DNA of 44,969 nucleotides from a virus. The position numbers and the translations under genes are program-made. Position 1 is the first letter of the stretch, and the number at the start of each line of letters is the position of its first letter. The stretch spans positions 1 to 44,969 of the IMG/VR virus record IMGVR_UViG_3300012926_000007. One strand, 5' to 3'. Below the pieces are notes generated by a model, which saw nothing but the letters and a program-made list of their open reading frames with translations, was not told the origin of the DNA and did no database searches. Below, in pieces: positions 37,413 to 44,107 of the stretch.

Positions 37413-38118
37413 CGATGCGCTTTGTATCACGGAACCACCCCCCGCATGCCTGACACTGGTACTGCTGGTAGATCGACAGGCCACGAGTCTTGTAACCGCG
37501 CTTGTGCAGACGTTCCGAGCCGCAGCGAGGACAGCCGGTCATGCCGTTGTACAGACGGACGTTGGGGTGTGTAGTGATCCAAGGCAAGAGCTTGTCGTAG
37601 AGTTGTTCAGTGATGCGTACGTCGGTCTTGTTGTAGGTCTCCATGAGATCCCAAGCGCTGGCGTCATTCGCCATGCAGTCAACCCACAACTGATGACCAG
37701 TGTGCTTGTGCTTGTTCACGCCGAGAAGTCTGCCGGCGACATAGTCCAGCTTGTTCGAAGGGAACCGGAACACCTTGCGCGCGGTCTTCAGCAGGTCGAT
37801 GGATGCCACTGGAGGAGGCACGGCAAAGCCGTGCTCGATGAACTCGCGGTTGAGGTGGGGGATATCGAACTTGTCACCGTTCCACGTCACGATGGCGTCA
37901 GCTTCGCTGACCCACGCATGGAGCTTGTCAACGCCGGTGAGGTCGTACGAAGGGCCCTTGACGAACATGATCTCATCACCACCGTGCCACTTGGCCGCAG
38001 CGCAGAGCAATTCGGAAGACTCAATGAGTTGATTCAGGCCGATGTTCTGTTGTCCCCAGAGCTGCCAGACGTGTGCCAGGTTGGGTGTCGTCTCCAGGTC
38101 GAGCGTCAGTACTTTCAT
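37393..38118 (-). CDS. RNase H-like 3'-5' exonuclease with C-terminal zinc ribbon
   Basis: DEDD-type exonuclease: LTLDLETTP holds Asp7 and Glu9, WNGDKFDIPHLN the second Asp, and YNKTDVRITEQLYDKLLPW the last. Residues about 195-235 form a zinc ribbon (CPRCGSERLHKRGY, then CQACGGWFRDT). Homologues act in phage DNA replication or repair. The polymerase here has its own exonuclease domain, so this enzyme probably has a separate role. Ribosome site GAGGAA before ATG 38118. Confidence 0.82.
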   Translation of the reverse strand: MKVLTLDLETTPNLAHVWQLWGQQNIGLNQLIESSELLCAAAKWHGGDEIMFVKGPSYDLTGVDKLHAWVSEADAIVTWNGDKFDIPHLNREFIEHGFAVPPPVASIDLLKTARKVFRFPSNKLDYVAGRLLGVNKHKHTGHQLWVDCMANDASAWDLMETYNKTDVRITEQLYDKLLPWITTHPNVRLYNGMTGCPRCGSERLHKRGYKTRGLSIYQQYQCQACGGWFRDTKRIDGSSIC

Positions 38119-38125
38119 ATGTTCC

Positions 38126-38233
38126 TCATCGAAGCCGGCTCACCATCACCACGATGACAGTCACCGAAGCCACGGACACGTAGACCGCAGCCAGAATTCC
38201 AAGCTCACGCATCGTGTTCCAGCGGATAGCCAT
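38126..38233 (-). CDS. Small single-span membrane protein (35 aa)
   Basis: ATG at 38233 overlaps the upstream stop. The product contains LGILAAVYVSVASVTVIVVM flanked by basic residues, one TM helix. Function unknown. Directly followed by the exonuclease. Confidence 0.55.
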   Translation of the reverse strand: MAIRWNTMRELGILAAVYVSVASVTVIVVMVSRLR

Positions 38234-38616
38234 CAGTCGTCGTCCTTCGCGTTGAGTGGTTTGACGAACGGAAGTTCGTCGCTGTCGTTTCCAGTATACC
38301 AGCTTCCGCCGTTCAGGCGAGAGGAATTTGCCTTAGCAGCCAGGAGCGCCTTAGAGGCGCTCTCAGAGAGCTCGGTAGGTTCCTGTACCTCGGAGGGCTG
38401 CGAGGGGCTTAGCGTGGCTCTCAGGGGCCTTCCTGGGGCATCTGGTGCTAGCTGGTCTGCGATGTCGCGGAACATTTCGGCCAGTTCGCTGTTGGTGATG
38501 CGGTACTTGACCTTCCAGGAGACTTCCTTGCCCCCGTGCTCCACCTTCAAGGTCAAAGACCACCGCCCGTCCGCCGGATCGGCAGCCACGAAAGAGAACT
38601 TCGGCCGGCTAGTCAC
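38233..38616 (-). CDS. Hypothetical protein (127 aa)
   Basis: GTG 38616 overlaps the stop of the upstream small gene. N-terminal beta-rich half (FSFVAADPADGRWSLTLKVE, VSWKVKYRITNSELAEMFRD), then a Ser/Ala/Pro-rich linker and an acidic tail. Not recognised; sits among replication genes. Confidence 0.65.
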   Translation of the reverse strand: MTSRPKFSFVAADPADGRWSLTLKVEHGGKEVSWKVKYRITNSELAEMFRDIADQLAPDAPGRPLRATLSPSQPSEVQEPTELSESASKALLAAKANSSRLNGGSWYTGNDSDELPFVKPLNAKDDD

Positions 38617-38752
38617 AGTCTTCCTCCGTCGAGCACACGCAACCGGGCATCAGGCACTCCTCATCGGAAGCCAGCTCGAAGAGAGCCGGCTGTGTATAGC
38701 CCATCGGGAGCATGAAGTTGAGGTCTTCCACGAGCTCTTCAGGTACAGCCAT
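38609..38752 (-). CDS. Small acidic hypothetical protein (47 aa)
   Basis: ATG at 38752, shortly after the stop of the 80-aa gene at 38758. The product is acidic and ends CLMPGCVCSTEEDCD, four cysteines in a short C-terminal patch. Unknown. Confidence 0.5.
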   Translation of the reverse strand: MAVPEELVEDLNFMLPMGYTQPALFELASDEECLMPGCVCSTEEDCD

Positions 38753-38757
38753 TGTAG

Positions 38758-39000
38758 TCATTCAGCACCACCCAATCTGACGATGTCCCAGCAGACGCTA
38801 GCCAGGAATCTGTTCTCATCACTTCCGTACGAGCTGTTCACCCATGAAGTGAATTCTTCCTTGTTGTTGCCGAAGAAAGCCACGGCGCGATGCGCCACAA
38901 GCTCCCACCACTCCTGGCTCAGACGGTCCGTCTGAGGGATGTCCATGATATGGTCTGTGAAAGCCAGGAAGTCACCGTAGGATCCGATCAAAATAGTCAC
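38758..39000 (-). CDS. Hypothetical protein (80 aa)
   Basis: Helical product with WWELVAHRAVAFFGNNKEEF in the centre. It overlaps the end of the TOPRIM primase gene by 29 bases. No known family. Confidence 0.6.
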   Translation of the reverse strand: MTILIGSYGDFLAFTDHIMDIPQTDRLSQEWWELVAHRAVAFFGNNKEEFTSWVNSSYGSDENRFLASVCWDIVRLGGAE

Positions 39001-39604
39001 GCCCTTCCTTGACGAACATCGAGTTGACGTCTTCCCTGTCCTCCATCATGATCGCTTGTCCCGAAGAGACCTCAGCCAGGACAGATGCTCTGAACCCTCT
39101 TCCGGCCTCATCACCGTCGCAGAAGACGAAGACCTGGCTGAAATCCTCGAAGAGTCTGTTCCAGTGTCGCTTCCAGGACTGTGCTCCAGGGATTCCAACG
39201 GCCGGATAGCCAAGTTGATGGAGAGTGAGAGCATCCAGCTCGCCTTCGGTGACGCAAATTGCGGTTCCAGCTGACACAAGGCATCCAACACCGTACAGCC
39301 GAGGAGCGACGCCAGTTCCTCCAACGTATTTGGGACAGGATGTCTCACGATGATCGTGTTCCCGGAGGCATCGGAAACGAAGCTGCACAACCCCGGATTT
39401 TGTGAGGTAGGGGATGCACAGACGCTTACCTGCTGCGTAGGGATCGCCTTCAAGGGGTTCATCGACCACTCCCAGTCTCGCGGTTTCTATGGAGGCCTCG
39501 GAAAACCCTCGGCCCGCCAGATACTCTGCTGCCTGGTGCACGTTGGCCTGATAGCGGGCCGTCTGGCTCTCCAGCAAGTTCCTTTGCTCTGGCGTAAGCC
39601 GCAT
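38972..39604 (-). CDS. DNA primase, TOPRIM domain part
   Basis: ATG at 39604 is inside the zinc-finger gene, with GGGAGGG about 12 bases upstream. The protein has a linker domain (HQAAEYLAGRGFSEASIETA), then the TOPRIM core: CVTEGELDAL with the catalytic Glu and VFVFCDGDEAGRGFR with the Asp pair. With the zinc-finger polypeptide it would make a DnaG-type primase. A split primase of two overlapping genes is known in other actinophages. The overlap is in the +1 frame. Confidence 0.85.
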   Translation of the reverse strand: MRLTPEQRNLLESQTARYQANVHQAAEYLAGRGFSEASIETARLGVVDEPLEGDPYAAGKRLCIPYLTKSGVVQLRFRCLREHDHRETSCPKYVGGTGVAPRLYGVGCLVSAGTAICVTEGELDALTLHQLGYPAVGIPGAQSWKRHWNRLFEDFSQVFVFCDGDEAGRGFRASVLAEVSSGQAIMMEDREDVNSMFVKEGRDYFDRILR

Positions 39605-39821
39605 CCCAGTTCAGCCCTCCCTGTCGGTGAAGTAGTCCCACGGCATCGCCCCTCACGGGGCAAGCCATGCATTTGAAGTAGTATTCGTTCCACCAACCCG
39701 AAGGCCGGCTCTCACCGTGGAAGACGCACAGGATACTGCCTGGACCGCTGCTGGTGTCAAGACCGAGGTCGTCAAGGATTGCTGCGATCTTGAAGCGCTT
39801 CTCAGGTTGTGCTTGGAGCAC
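39459..39821 (-). CDS. DNA primase, CHC2 zinc-finger part
   Basis: Zinc-binding motif CVFHGESRPSG (Cys32, His35) and FKCMACPVRGDAVGLLHRQG (Cys51, Cys54), followed by LNWDAAYARAKELAG, the usual start of the primase core. After that the frame continues about 40 residues in another frame than the TOPRIM part. It recognises template sites during primer synthesis. It overlaps the TOPRIM gene by 146 bases. Confidence 0.85.
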   Translation of the reverse strand: MLQAQPEKRFKIAAILDDLGLDTSSGPGSILCVFHGESRPSGWWNEYYFKCMACPVRGDAVGLLHRQGGLNWDAAYARAKELAGEPDGPLSGQRAPGSRVSGGPRVFRGLHRNRETGSGR

Positions 39822-40113
39822 GGCGCAGATCTACCAGGCTGACAGTGGCCGGCGGGAAGTTCTTGGCTGTGTCCTGGAGCCAGGCGAAGTCACCCTCGAT
39901 GTGGTAGATGTTGTAGACCGTGTGCCTACCGCAGGTCAGATAGACGATGTCGCCAGCCTTGAACGCCTCGTGCCGAGGCACGAGAGCAACCTCTATCTTC
40001 CAGTCCTTGCGGTCGAAGGTGGCTCCCTCGCTGTTGTGGAACTCCTGCACGTAGAAGTGGCCGGCAACGGTACCGAAGTCGAAAGGCTCATCGAACACGA
40101 TCTTCTCAGGCAT
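39802..40113 (-). CDS. Hypothetical beta-rich protein (103 aa)
   Basis: Starts MPEKIVFDEPFDFGTVAGHF. Strands such as VYLTCGRHTVYNIYHIEGDF and WKIEVALVPR point to a small beta domain, perhaps a nucleic-acid binding barrel. Overlaps its neighbours in the replication operon. Not identified. Confidence 0.6.
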   Translation of the reverse strand: MPEKIVFDEPFDFGTVAGHFYVQEFHNSEGATFDRKDWKIEVALVPRHEAFKAGDIVYLTCGRHTVYNIYHIEGDFAWLQDTAKNFPPATVSLVDLRRAPSTT

Positions 40114-40459
40114 TGATCCAGTCCTCCAGTGTGGTGATCACGAATGCTTGTCCGATTGACTTACCTGGCCTCTTCACTACCAGGGCCGAACACGGGTTGA
40201 CCGCAAGACCTCGGGCTTTTCCATAGTGTTCGGCTTCGCGGCTGGCTTCATCGAGCCAGCTTCCAAGGTTGAGAGACGAGTTTCGATCCCTTCGAGCCTT
40301 GAGTTCAAGGATATACTCTCTACCGGCAACCTCTGTGACAACATCTCCCTCGTCCAACGATCCACGAGCAGCAAGACGCTCTGAGTGAACACCTCGTTCT
40401 CGTAGGAATGCCAGCACTCCCGTTTCGAACAGGCTTCCGACTCGCTTTGCGTCACTCAC
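40106..40459 (-). CDS. PD-(D/E)xK nuclease, Holliday junction resolvase-like
   Basis: GTG 40459 overlaps the upstream stop. The 117-residue product fits archaeal-type/phage resolvases: VGSLFETGVLAFLRERG with Glu12, ARGSLDEGDVV with Asp39, then YILELKAR with Glu52-x-Lys54. Later W and conserved Lys follow. Such enzymes cut four-way junctions or process recombination intermediates. It stands in the replication operon next to the helicase, and may overlap in role with endonuclease VII of the late operon. Confidence 0.78.
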   Translation of the reverse strand: MSDAKRVGSLFETGVLAFLRERGVHSERLAARGSLDEGDVVTEVAGREYILELKARRDRNSSLNLGSWLDEASREAEHYGKARGLAVNPCSALVVKRPGKSIGQAFVITTLEDWINA

Positions 40460-40665
40460 TCCACCGGCTCCCAGTTGACAGGAGTTCGCTCAATGCGCTT
40501 CTCCACGACGTCCCGGTGCCAGCGACCCATTCGGGTCAACATGCCGGCTGCATCCTGCTTTCGCTCGTAGGGGCCGTAGACGCTGCGAACATCACCGTAC
40601 TCTCGATGCTGCACGAAAACCCCCCGCCAGAGATATTCCGTGTCCTCGCCCATGTTCCTAGCCAT
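40456..40665 (-). CDS. Hypothetical protein (69 aa)
   Basis: ATG 40665 is chosen because GGAGGAGA lies just upstream, inside the end of the helicase gene. The product is compact, with Trp/Tyr-rich EYLWRGVFVQHREYGDVRSV followed by YGPYERKQDAAG. Unknown function. Confidence 0.6.
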   Translation of the reverse strand: MARNMGEDTEYLWRGVFVQHREYGDVRSVYGPYERKQDAAGMLTRMGRWHRDVVEKRIERTPVNWEPVE

Positions 40666-41443
40666 CTGTCTCCTCCAGTGTTGCAATGCTCGGGTCTATC
40701 AGGAATGTTATGTACTGCCGGCCGGTGGAATCTGCGAAACCATCGCGGTTCTTCACGGGAGCCACATAGAGAACGCCCGCCTGATACGCCAGTGTCAGAA
40801 CCATCACCGGGATTTTGCTGATCTTGTTGATGAGGGCGCTGAGCGGCTGGCACGGATTGCCCGGAACATTCTCCGAGGTGTGAGCTGCCACAAGGAAGCA
40901 AGCTCCAGACTGGCGCGCAAAACGATCAAGAAAACGCACAATGTTCTCGTCTGTGACGTACGTGCTGCTGCCTGCTTCTGCATAGTCCACCTTCATGAGT
41001 ACGTCAACCACGACCACGTGGGGCATATCGCCCCACAGTTCCTCGAACGCCTCTATCTCCTCTTCGATCTCCTCCAGCGTAGGCGAGGCACTGAAGTTCC
41101 AGCGGACCCACTCCATATCGCTGAGCACACGCTCAGCCCAGTCCGGATCAAGCTTGGCCTGCTCTCGCATCATCGAGGAGTCTATACGGGTCCGCCTGGC
41201 CAGCATGCGGCTGATCACAGTGAGCTCGTTGCTGTCGTTGCTGATGTAGAGCGTCGGGAGCTTCAGTTCGTCCACGAGGTTGAGCAGGAACATCGTCTTC
41301 ATCGAGCCGGGGGTGCCGGCGACCAGTGTGACACTGCCACGGTAGAACTGGATGCCACGGTTCTTCAGCGACCAGTACACCGAGGGCAGTGCCTCGCCCG
41401 AGCTGACCCCCCTGCGCAGGACGCGCGCCAGCTTGAAACTCAT
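40658..41443 (-). CDS. DnaB/RecA-like ATPase, probable replicative helicase
   Basis: The 261-residue RecA-fold protein has Walker A GTPGSMKT (residues 43-50) and Walker B HVVVVDVL near 140. The sensor-type strand ACFLVAAHTSE and PVMVLTLAYQAGVLYV follow. It corresponds to the C-terminal motor of DnaB without the usual N-terminal collar domain. It would unwind DNA ahead of the polymerase and work with the split primase. The alternative is a RadA/KaiC-type ATPase. Confidence 0.82.
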   Translation of the reverse strand: MSFKLARVLRRGVSSGEALPSVYWSLKNRGIQFYRGSVTLVAGTPGSMKTMFLLNLVDELKLPTLYISNDSNELTVISRMLARRTRIDSSMMREQAKLDPDWAERVLSDMEWVRWNFSASPTLEEIEEEIEAFEELWGDMPHVVVVDVLMKVDYAEAGSSTYVTDENIVRFLDRFARQSGACFLVAAHTSENVPGNPCQPLSALINKISKIPVMVLTLAYQAGVLYVAPVKNRDGFADSTGRQYITFLIDPSIATLEETDG

Positions 41444-41450
41444 TCAGAGA

Positions 41451-41933
41451 TCACTGCTGCTTCCATGATCCGTCCTTGTTGTGCCAGATGGTGATGGCGC
41501 GGCATCCGCGCTCCGGGCAGGCCAGACGTCCGCTGATCTGCTTGCCGTTGGAAGAGAAGGGCTCGTTGTAAACGAGGCCGGTCCCGTGCTGCGGACAAGA
41601 GGCCGTAGGAGCTCCGTGTGGAGCCTGCGGAGCAGGCTTGCTGTTCCCACCCCAGGACGGCCGTGCGGGGCCCGCAGAGAAGCTGTTGGAGCCTGCCTTG
41701 GGGCCAATGGTGGACTGGAACCAGGCGGACGTCTTGGCAACCTGCCCGCACAGCCCGTAGGAGTCGATCTCTTCCAAGAGCGTCTCAACTTCCGTCACCG
41801 AATCCGCGTGAAGCACGATCCAGGGAGCATCGAAGCCGGCTCCACCCTTCATGGTGACAGTGACTCGGTCGCGGTCAGACTTCACCGGCACATCCTTCGT
41901 GGTGTTCTCTTCATTCCAGACGTCATCGAGCAT
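41451..41933 (-). CDS. Hypothetical protein, possible ssDNA-binding, Zn C-terminus
   Basis: A beta-rich first half (SDRDRVTVTMKGGAGFDAPW, IVLHADSVTEVETLLEEID), a disordered Pro/Ala/Ser linker, and a C-terminal CPQHGTGLVYNE followed by CPERGC zinc element. In actinophages such proteins lie next to the helicase and are sometimes called ssDNA-binding; I have no direct motif for that. Role inferred from context. Confidence 0.6.
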   Translation of the reverse strand: MLDDVWNEENTTKDVPVKSDRDRVTVTMKGGAGFDAPWIVLHADSVTEVETLLEEIDSYGLCGQVAKTSAWFQSTIGPKAGSNSFSAGPARPSWGGNSKPAPQAPHGAPTASCPQHGTGLVYNEPFSSNGKQISGRLACPERGCRAITIWHNKDGSWKQQ

Positions 41934-41941
41934 GTGTTCTC

Positions 41942-42394
41942 CTACGGAGTAGTGACTTGGTTGGGGTTGGCATTGGCGATCAACGGGATGCCGTTGGCAC
42001 CGGTCGGGATGTAGACCACCGTGTTGTTCTTACCGGAAGCAGCCATCTGCTTGAGGGCGTCCACCATCTCGAACTGCACGTACAGCGGTGTCAGCGTCTG
42101 ACTGATCTTGTCCTGAGCTTCACGGATGCCGACAGCATCCGCCAGGCGAATCTGAGCCTGCTGTTCGTGAATCTTCACCTGCTGTTGGTTGGCGCTGATC
42201 AGGAGTTCGTTGACTTGTGTCTGGTTGGCCGCGTGGATCCTTGCGACGTGTGCTTCGTTGTTGGCACTCTGTACCGCACTCCAGCGGTGGTAGGCACCGA
42301 AGCCGGCCATGAGACTCATGATGAGCACGACCAGGCCAACAACGACGCTGAAGGCATAGGCGACAATTCGACCGAACGGGATGGACTCGTCCAT
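41942..42394 (-). CDS. Membrane-anchored coiled-coil protein
   Basis: An N-terminal TM span (IVAYAFSVVVGLVVLIMSLMAGF) is followed by a long Gln/Ala coiled coil (ISANQQQVKIHEQQAQIRLA), then DAVGIREAQDKISQTLTPLY. The end TTVVYIP-like strand (NNTVVYIPTGANGIPLI) resembles the C-terminal part of band-7/SPFH proteins. It probably forms an oligomer on the membrane. Similar proteins are frequent in Streptomyces phages; their function is unknown to me. Confidence 0.65.
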   Translation of the reverse strand: MDESIPFGRIVAYAFSVVVGLVVLIMSLMAGFGAYHRWSAVQSANNEAHVARIHAANQTQVNELLISANQQQVKIHEQQAQIRLADAVGIREAQDKISQTLTPLYVQFEMVDALKQMAASGKNNTVVYIPTGANGIPLIANANPNQVTTP

Positions 42395-42396
42395 GA

Positions 42397-43212
42397 TCAG
42401 ACTCCTTCGTAGTTGGGGTTGAGCACGTCGTACAGACGTGTCACGGGCGTGTCGCCCGATTGTAGGTAGCAGGCCTCACTGACACCGCAGCCGGTACAGA
42501 AGGAGCCTCGGTTGGGCAGGAACACGCCGGCCTTCACAGCCTTCATCCACTGCTGCCCGATCTCATCGACCGTGTGCAAGGTCCAGTGGTCCACTTCCAT
42601 CTCGTACGCCTCCCAGTCCTTGAACATGAAGGTGGCTGCCTTGACGACCTTGGCCTTGGGGTTGTGGTGCTTGTACAGGGCCGTGTAGATTCCTAGCTGC
42701 TGATCGCTGTCCGGCCTCTTCGAGCCCGTCTTGAGGTCCCAGATCAGGTACTCCCCGAAGGCCGTGTTGAAGACCACATCGGCGTAGGCCTTGACTACCA
42801 GACCTGAGGGCAGTACGGTGGTGAGGTCCAGTTCGCGACCTACGAGAGTGCCCGGAAATGCCGTCTGCGCCCACATCTCCACATAGTCCTGTCCCTTCAC
42901 CGACCAGTGTTCGTAACGCTGGTTCTTCGCACCCCAACCAGGGGTGCGCCATGAGTCTTGATCAGGCCAAGCCAGCTTCTCCCGGTCGATCTCCTCATGG
43001 AAGGCTCGAAGGAACAGCTGGGAGGGTGTCTCGGTAGCGAAGTCGCCATTGTCCCACCACTCGGTTGCCTTGTGCACAGCCTTGCCGGCGATCAGGAACC
43101 AGGCCGGTGCCTGTGGGAACTTCCGGATCCTCTCCAGCTCGAAGGCCTTACCACACCTCATGAAGCTGTTGATGGCGCTGTGTGACGCGTGCTTGGGAAC
43201 GAACTCGATCAT
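42397..43212 (-). CDS. Cas4/RecB-like exonuclease with Fe-S cysteines
   Basis: ATG 43212 overlaps the stop of the WhiB-like gene (ATGA). The 271-residue product starts MIEFVPKHASHSAINSFMRC with the first cluster Cys20. Motif GKAVHKATEWW, then KAYADVVF (Asp), EYLIWDLKTGSKRP (DLK), DSDQQLGIYTAL (Gln), and near the end CTGCGVSEAC. Four cysteines and the PD-(D/E)xK core match Cas4/AddB-type nucleases. Phage Cas4-like enzymes may act in recombination. There is no CRISPR array here. Confidence 0.85.
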   Translation of the reverse strand: MIEFVPKHASHSAINSFMRCGKAFELERIRKFPQAPAWFLIAGKAVHKATEWWDNGDFATETPSQLFLRAFHEEIDREKLAWPDQDSWRTPGWGAKNQRYEHWSVKGQDYVEMWAQTAFPGTLVGRELDLTTVLPSGLVVKAYADVVFNTAFGEYLIWDLKTGSKRPDSDQQLGIYTALYKHHNPKAKVVKAATFMFKDWEAYEMEVDHWTLHTVDEIGQQWMKAVKAGVFLPNRGSFCTGCGVSEACYLQSGDTPVTRLYDVLNPNYEGV

Positions 43213-43868
43213 TTGGCATTCTTCTTTCGGAGCGCGTAGAGACGGGAACGTTCGTTTGCACAGCGCCGGCACCAACCACGCTTGTCCAGATCGTCTTCGG
43301 TCAAGAGGTCGTGAACATCTTTGGAGCAACGGCACGGAATGACTGGCTTGGTGCTCGGACGACCTATCTTGCCTGTGCCACCTTCCACCACATCGAAGTC
43401 GCCGGCCGTCTTCAGGTACTCCCCACCCCACACACCACCGGAGCTGGAGTCCGCTGCGTACAGTTTACAGGTACCGGTCACCGTACACACAGAGCAATAC
43501 GCACGCCATGGCGCATCCGGCTGAGCAGCGATGTTACGGTTCTGCGGGAAGAAGATCTCCGTGTCGGCACCGACGCAGGCACCATCTTTCATCCACCCGG
43601 AACCGGTGCGGTCGTTCCACTTGCCGGCCTGCTTGTTGTTGTTGAGCCAGCATCCGTGGCAGCGGAAGCCGTCGTTGGCCACATGCATCTGGACACGCAG
43701 AAACACCTCACCACAGCGACCACAGGCCTTTTTGGCCTGATCACGCACCCCTGTGCGAAGGAAGACGATCGCGGCATGATCGAGGCCGGCCCAGAACCAT
43801 TCCTTATACCGACCTTGAGAGAGAAGCTCCAGTTCAGAAGCCCTGTAGCTGGCGAATTGCTTGTCCAT
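43209..43868 (-). CDS. WhiB-family regulator with additional zinc-finger motifs
   Basis: The core at residues 96-150 has the WhiB plan: CVGADTEIFFP with Cys98, CSVC (Cys125, Cys128), Cys134 in TGTCKLYAA, then GGVWGGEYL. These four cysteines hold a 4Fe-4S cluster in the family. Uniquely, CGRC...CHGC (49-73) precedes and CRC...CRRC (179-203) follows, probably zinc sites, making 219 residues instead of the usual 80-130. It is the first gene of the early minus operon, with its promoter -10 only 7 bases before the ATG, so the mRNA is near-leaderless. Confidence 0.88.
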   Translation of the reverse strand: MDKQFASYRASELELLSQGRYKEWFWAGLDHAAIVFLRTGVRDQAKKACGRCGEVFLRVQMHVANDGFRCHGCWLNNNKQAGKWNDRTGSGWMKDGACVGADTEIFFPQNRNIAAQPDAPWRAYCSVCTVTGTCKLYAADSSSGGVWGGEYLKTAGDFDVVEGGTGKIGRPSTKPVIPCRCSKDVHDLLTEDDLDKRGWCRRCANERSRLYALRKKNAK

Positions 43869-43874
43869 ACACCA

Positions 43875-43903
43875 ACTCTAGTCTGCACTGATCACGGTGT
43901 CAA
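43875..43903 (-). promoter_or_regulatory. Early minus-strand promoter, near-leaderless
   Basis: Minus strand: TTGACA (43903-43898), 17-bp spacer, TAGAGT (43880-43875). The ATG of the WhiB-like gene is at 43868, at about the expected transcript start. Confidence 0.8.
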
Positions 43904-43934
43904 GATGCTGCTTTGTCGACAAGGAGACAGGACA

Positions 43935-43952
43935 GTGTGACGAACGTCACAC
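43935..43952. promoter_or_regulatory. Operator-like dyad between divergent promoters
   Basis: GTGTGACG-AA-CGTCACAC, an 8-bp perfect inverted repeat, 9 bases upstream of the plus-strand -35 and about 31 bases upstream of the minus-strand -35. It is a good site for a dimeric regulator controlling either promoter. Confidence 0.6.
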
Positions 43953-43961
43953 CGATTTCAC

Positions 43962-43990
43962 TTGACACGTCTCGGGCAACCGAGTACAAT
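43962..43990 (+). promoter_or_regulatory. Strong promoter for DNA polymerase transcript
   Basis: TTGACA (43962-43967), 17-bp spacer, TACAAT (43985-43990). Expected transcript start near 43997, just at the GTG of a short leader ORF. Drives the polymerase, 118 bases downstream. Confidence 0.88.
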
Positions 43991-43997
43991 GACTTCC

Positions 43998-44054
43998 GTG
44001 GTTGTGAATGTACAGCTGCGTCTTAAACGCAGCTTAGCTTGGGGCGCGCCTTAG
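43998..44054 (+). CDS. Possible leaderless leader peptide (18 aa)
   Basis: GTG at 43998 lies at the predicted transcript start. The frame encodes VVVNVQLRLKRSLAWGAP and includes a rare TTA codon. The stop is at the 3' end of the first strand of a long-range pairing (44044-44053). No other evidence for expression. Confidence 0.35.
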   Translation: MVVNVQLRLKRSLAWGAP

Positions 44055-44095
44055 CTCTACGCTAAAACCTCTCTTGGACGCGCCTTAAGGCGCGC
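44014..44095 (+). promoter_or_regulatory. Polymerase leader with alternative hairpins
   Basis: An 8-bp hairpin AGCTGCGT/ACGCAGCT with CTTAA loop (44014-44034). A 16-nt palindrome at 44079-44094. The segment GCGCGCCTTA (44044-44053) can instead pair perfectly with TAAGGCGCGC (44086-44095), excluding the palindrome hairpin. The polymerase ATG at 44108 has no Shine-Dalgarno. Confidence 0.55.
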
Positions 44096-44107
44096 TACCT
44101 TCCTCTC

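Noticed and set aside
42397-43212. Cas4-like gene as a hint of a CRISPR-Cas locus
   Set aside because: No repeat-spacer array and no other cas genes; phage Cas4-like nucleases commonly occur alone.
40106-43868. Search for lysogeny genes (integrase, excisionase, CI-type repressor)
   Set aside because: None recognised here or elsewhere in the window, so a temperate life style is not supported.
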